Shown: positions 46,404-46,807 of the stretch, in pieces
Layout of the letters: the number at the start of each line of letters is the position of its first letter
Numbering within the stretch: the stretch's first letter is position 1
Program-made: the position numbers and the translations under genes
Origin: an uncultured archaeon
GTDB taxonomy: Archaea > Nanobdellota > Nanobdellia > Pacearchaeales > GW2011-AR1
Direction: 5' to 3'
NCBI GenBank assembly: GCA_903866625.1
Contig: CAIPOI010000005.1
Coordinates: 80,371 to 127,177, forward strand
DNA: 46,807 bases
Notes under the pieces: model-generated
The model's input: only the letters and a program-made list of their open reading frames with translations
Databases searched by the model: none
Told to the model about the DNA's origin: nothing

Positions 46404-46807
46404 TTATATTCTTTGAACAAAACCCTTTCTTGGAGTAAAAACATCTCCAGAGGCTATTAATTTTTGAATTGATTCATCAATCTCTTCTTTATTCATCTTG
46501 CCCTCAAGTTCTTTTTCTAACTCTTCCAGAGGTATAAATTTTCCAAGCCTTTCTTCAAGTTTACTTAAAGTTTCTCTAACTATTATAACTTTGCTTCTTT
46601 GACTTGTTGAGACTCCTGTTGCAATTCTATCTATGTCAAAAGATTTAGTTTCAGGATCATAACCTACTTGCATAAGATAGTATTTTATTAAATCTACTGC
46701 GATTTTTGCATCTTCTTTTGTTACTGTTTTTCTTAGGTGCATTTTTGCGTGAGCTTCTGAAAGTCTAACTAGTGCTTCTAGCTGTCTTGCAGATATTGGA
46801 ATCGATT
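46404..46807 (-). CDS. mcm: Replicative helicase MCM, C-terminal part (5' end outside window)
   Basis: Reading frame open to window edge: SIPISARQLEALVRLSEAHAKMHLRKTVTKEDAKIAVDLIKYYLMQVGYDPE. Confidence 0.9.
   Translation of the reverse strand, partial: SIPISARQLEALVRLSEAHAKMHLRKTVTKEDAKIAVDLIKYYLMQVGYDPETKSFDIDRIATGVSTSQRSKVIIVRETLSKLEERLGKFIPLEELEKELEGKMNKEEIDESIQKLIASGDVFTPRKGFVQRI

Noticed and set aside
1-46807. CRISPR arrays, transposons, rRNA genes
   Set aside because: No regularly spaced direct repeats, transposase/integrase motifs or rRNA-like sequence seen on reading

Overview
This window is a 46.8 kb, AT-rich archaeal chromosomal segment. It carries TFE, aIF1A, aIF2-beta, MCM, NreA, GatD/GatE, EndA, Taw3 and FtsZ. 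Small genes, some bacterial-type enzymes and short intergenic regions suggest a DPANN-type (Woese-/Pacearchaeota-like) genome; that placement is inference. The segment is very rich in tRNA-charging functions: LeuRS, AlaRS, ProRS, two AspRS paralogs, a eukaryote-like AsnRS, GatA/B/C/D/E, tRNA splicing endonuclease and three intron-containing tRNA genes.

Main observations: (1) Two tRNA-Asn(GTT) genes have identical mature sequences. One has a 14-nt BHB intron at 37/38 and starts on the nucleotide after the AsnRS stop codon. The other is interrupted inside the anticodon (35/36) by a 200-nt group I intron with readable P1, P4, P7, GNRA-capped P2 and P9, and a terminal G. (2) The Asp/Asn locus runs AspRS - Nif3-like - AspRS paralog - double Lrp/AsnC - 53-aa ORF - ThiF/MoeB-like - AsnRS - tRNA-Asn. 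It contains a 97/98-nt gene-conversion-like tract and differing discriminating/non-discriminating AspRS signatures. (3) GatE lacks the GAD insertion. (4) A Nudix domain is inserted in the LeuRS editing domain. (5) DisA-like diadenylate cyclase is paired with a DHH phosphoesterase. (6) Chorismate mutase lies between gatC and gatA. (7) There are several unexplained structured intergenic elements. No CRISPR array, transposon or rRNA was found.
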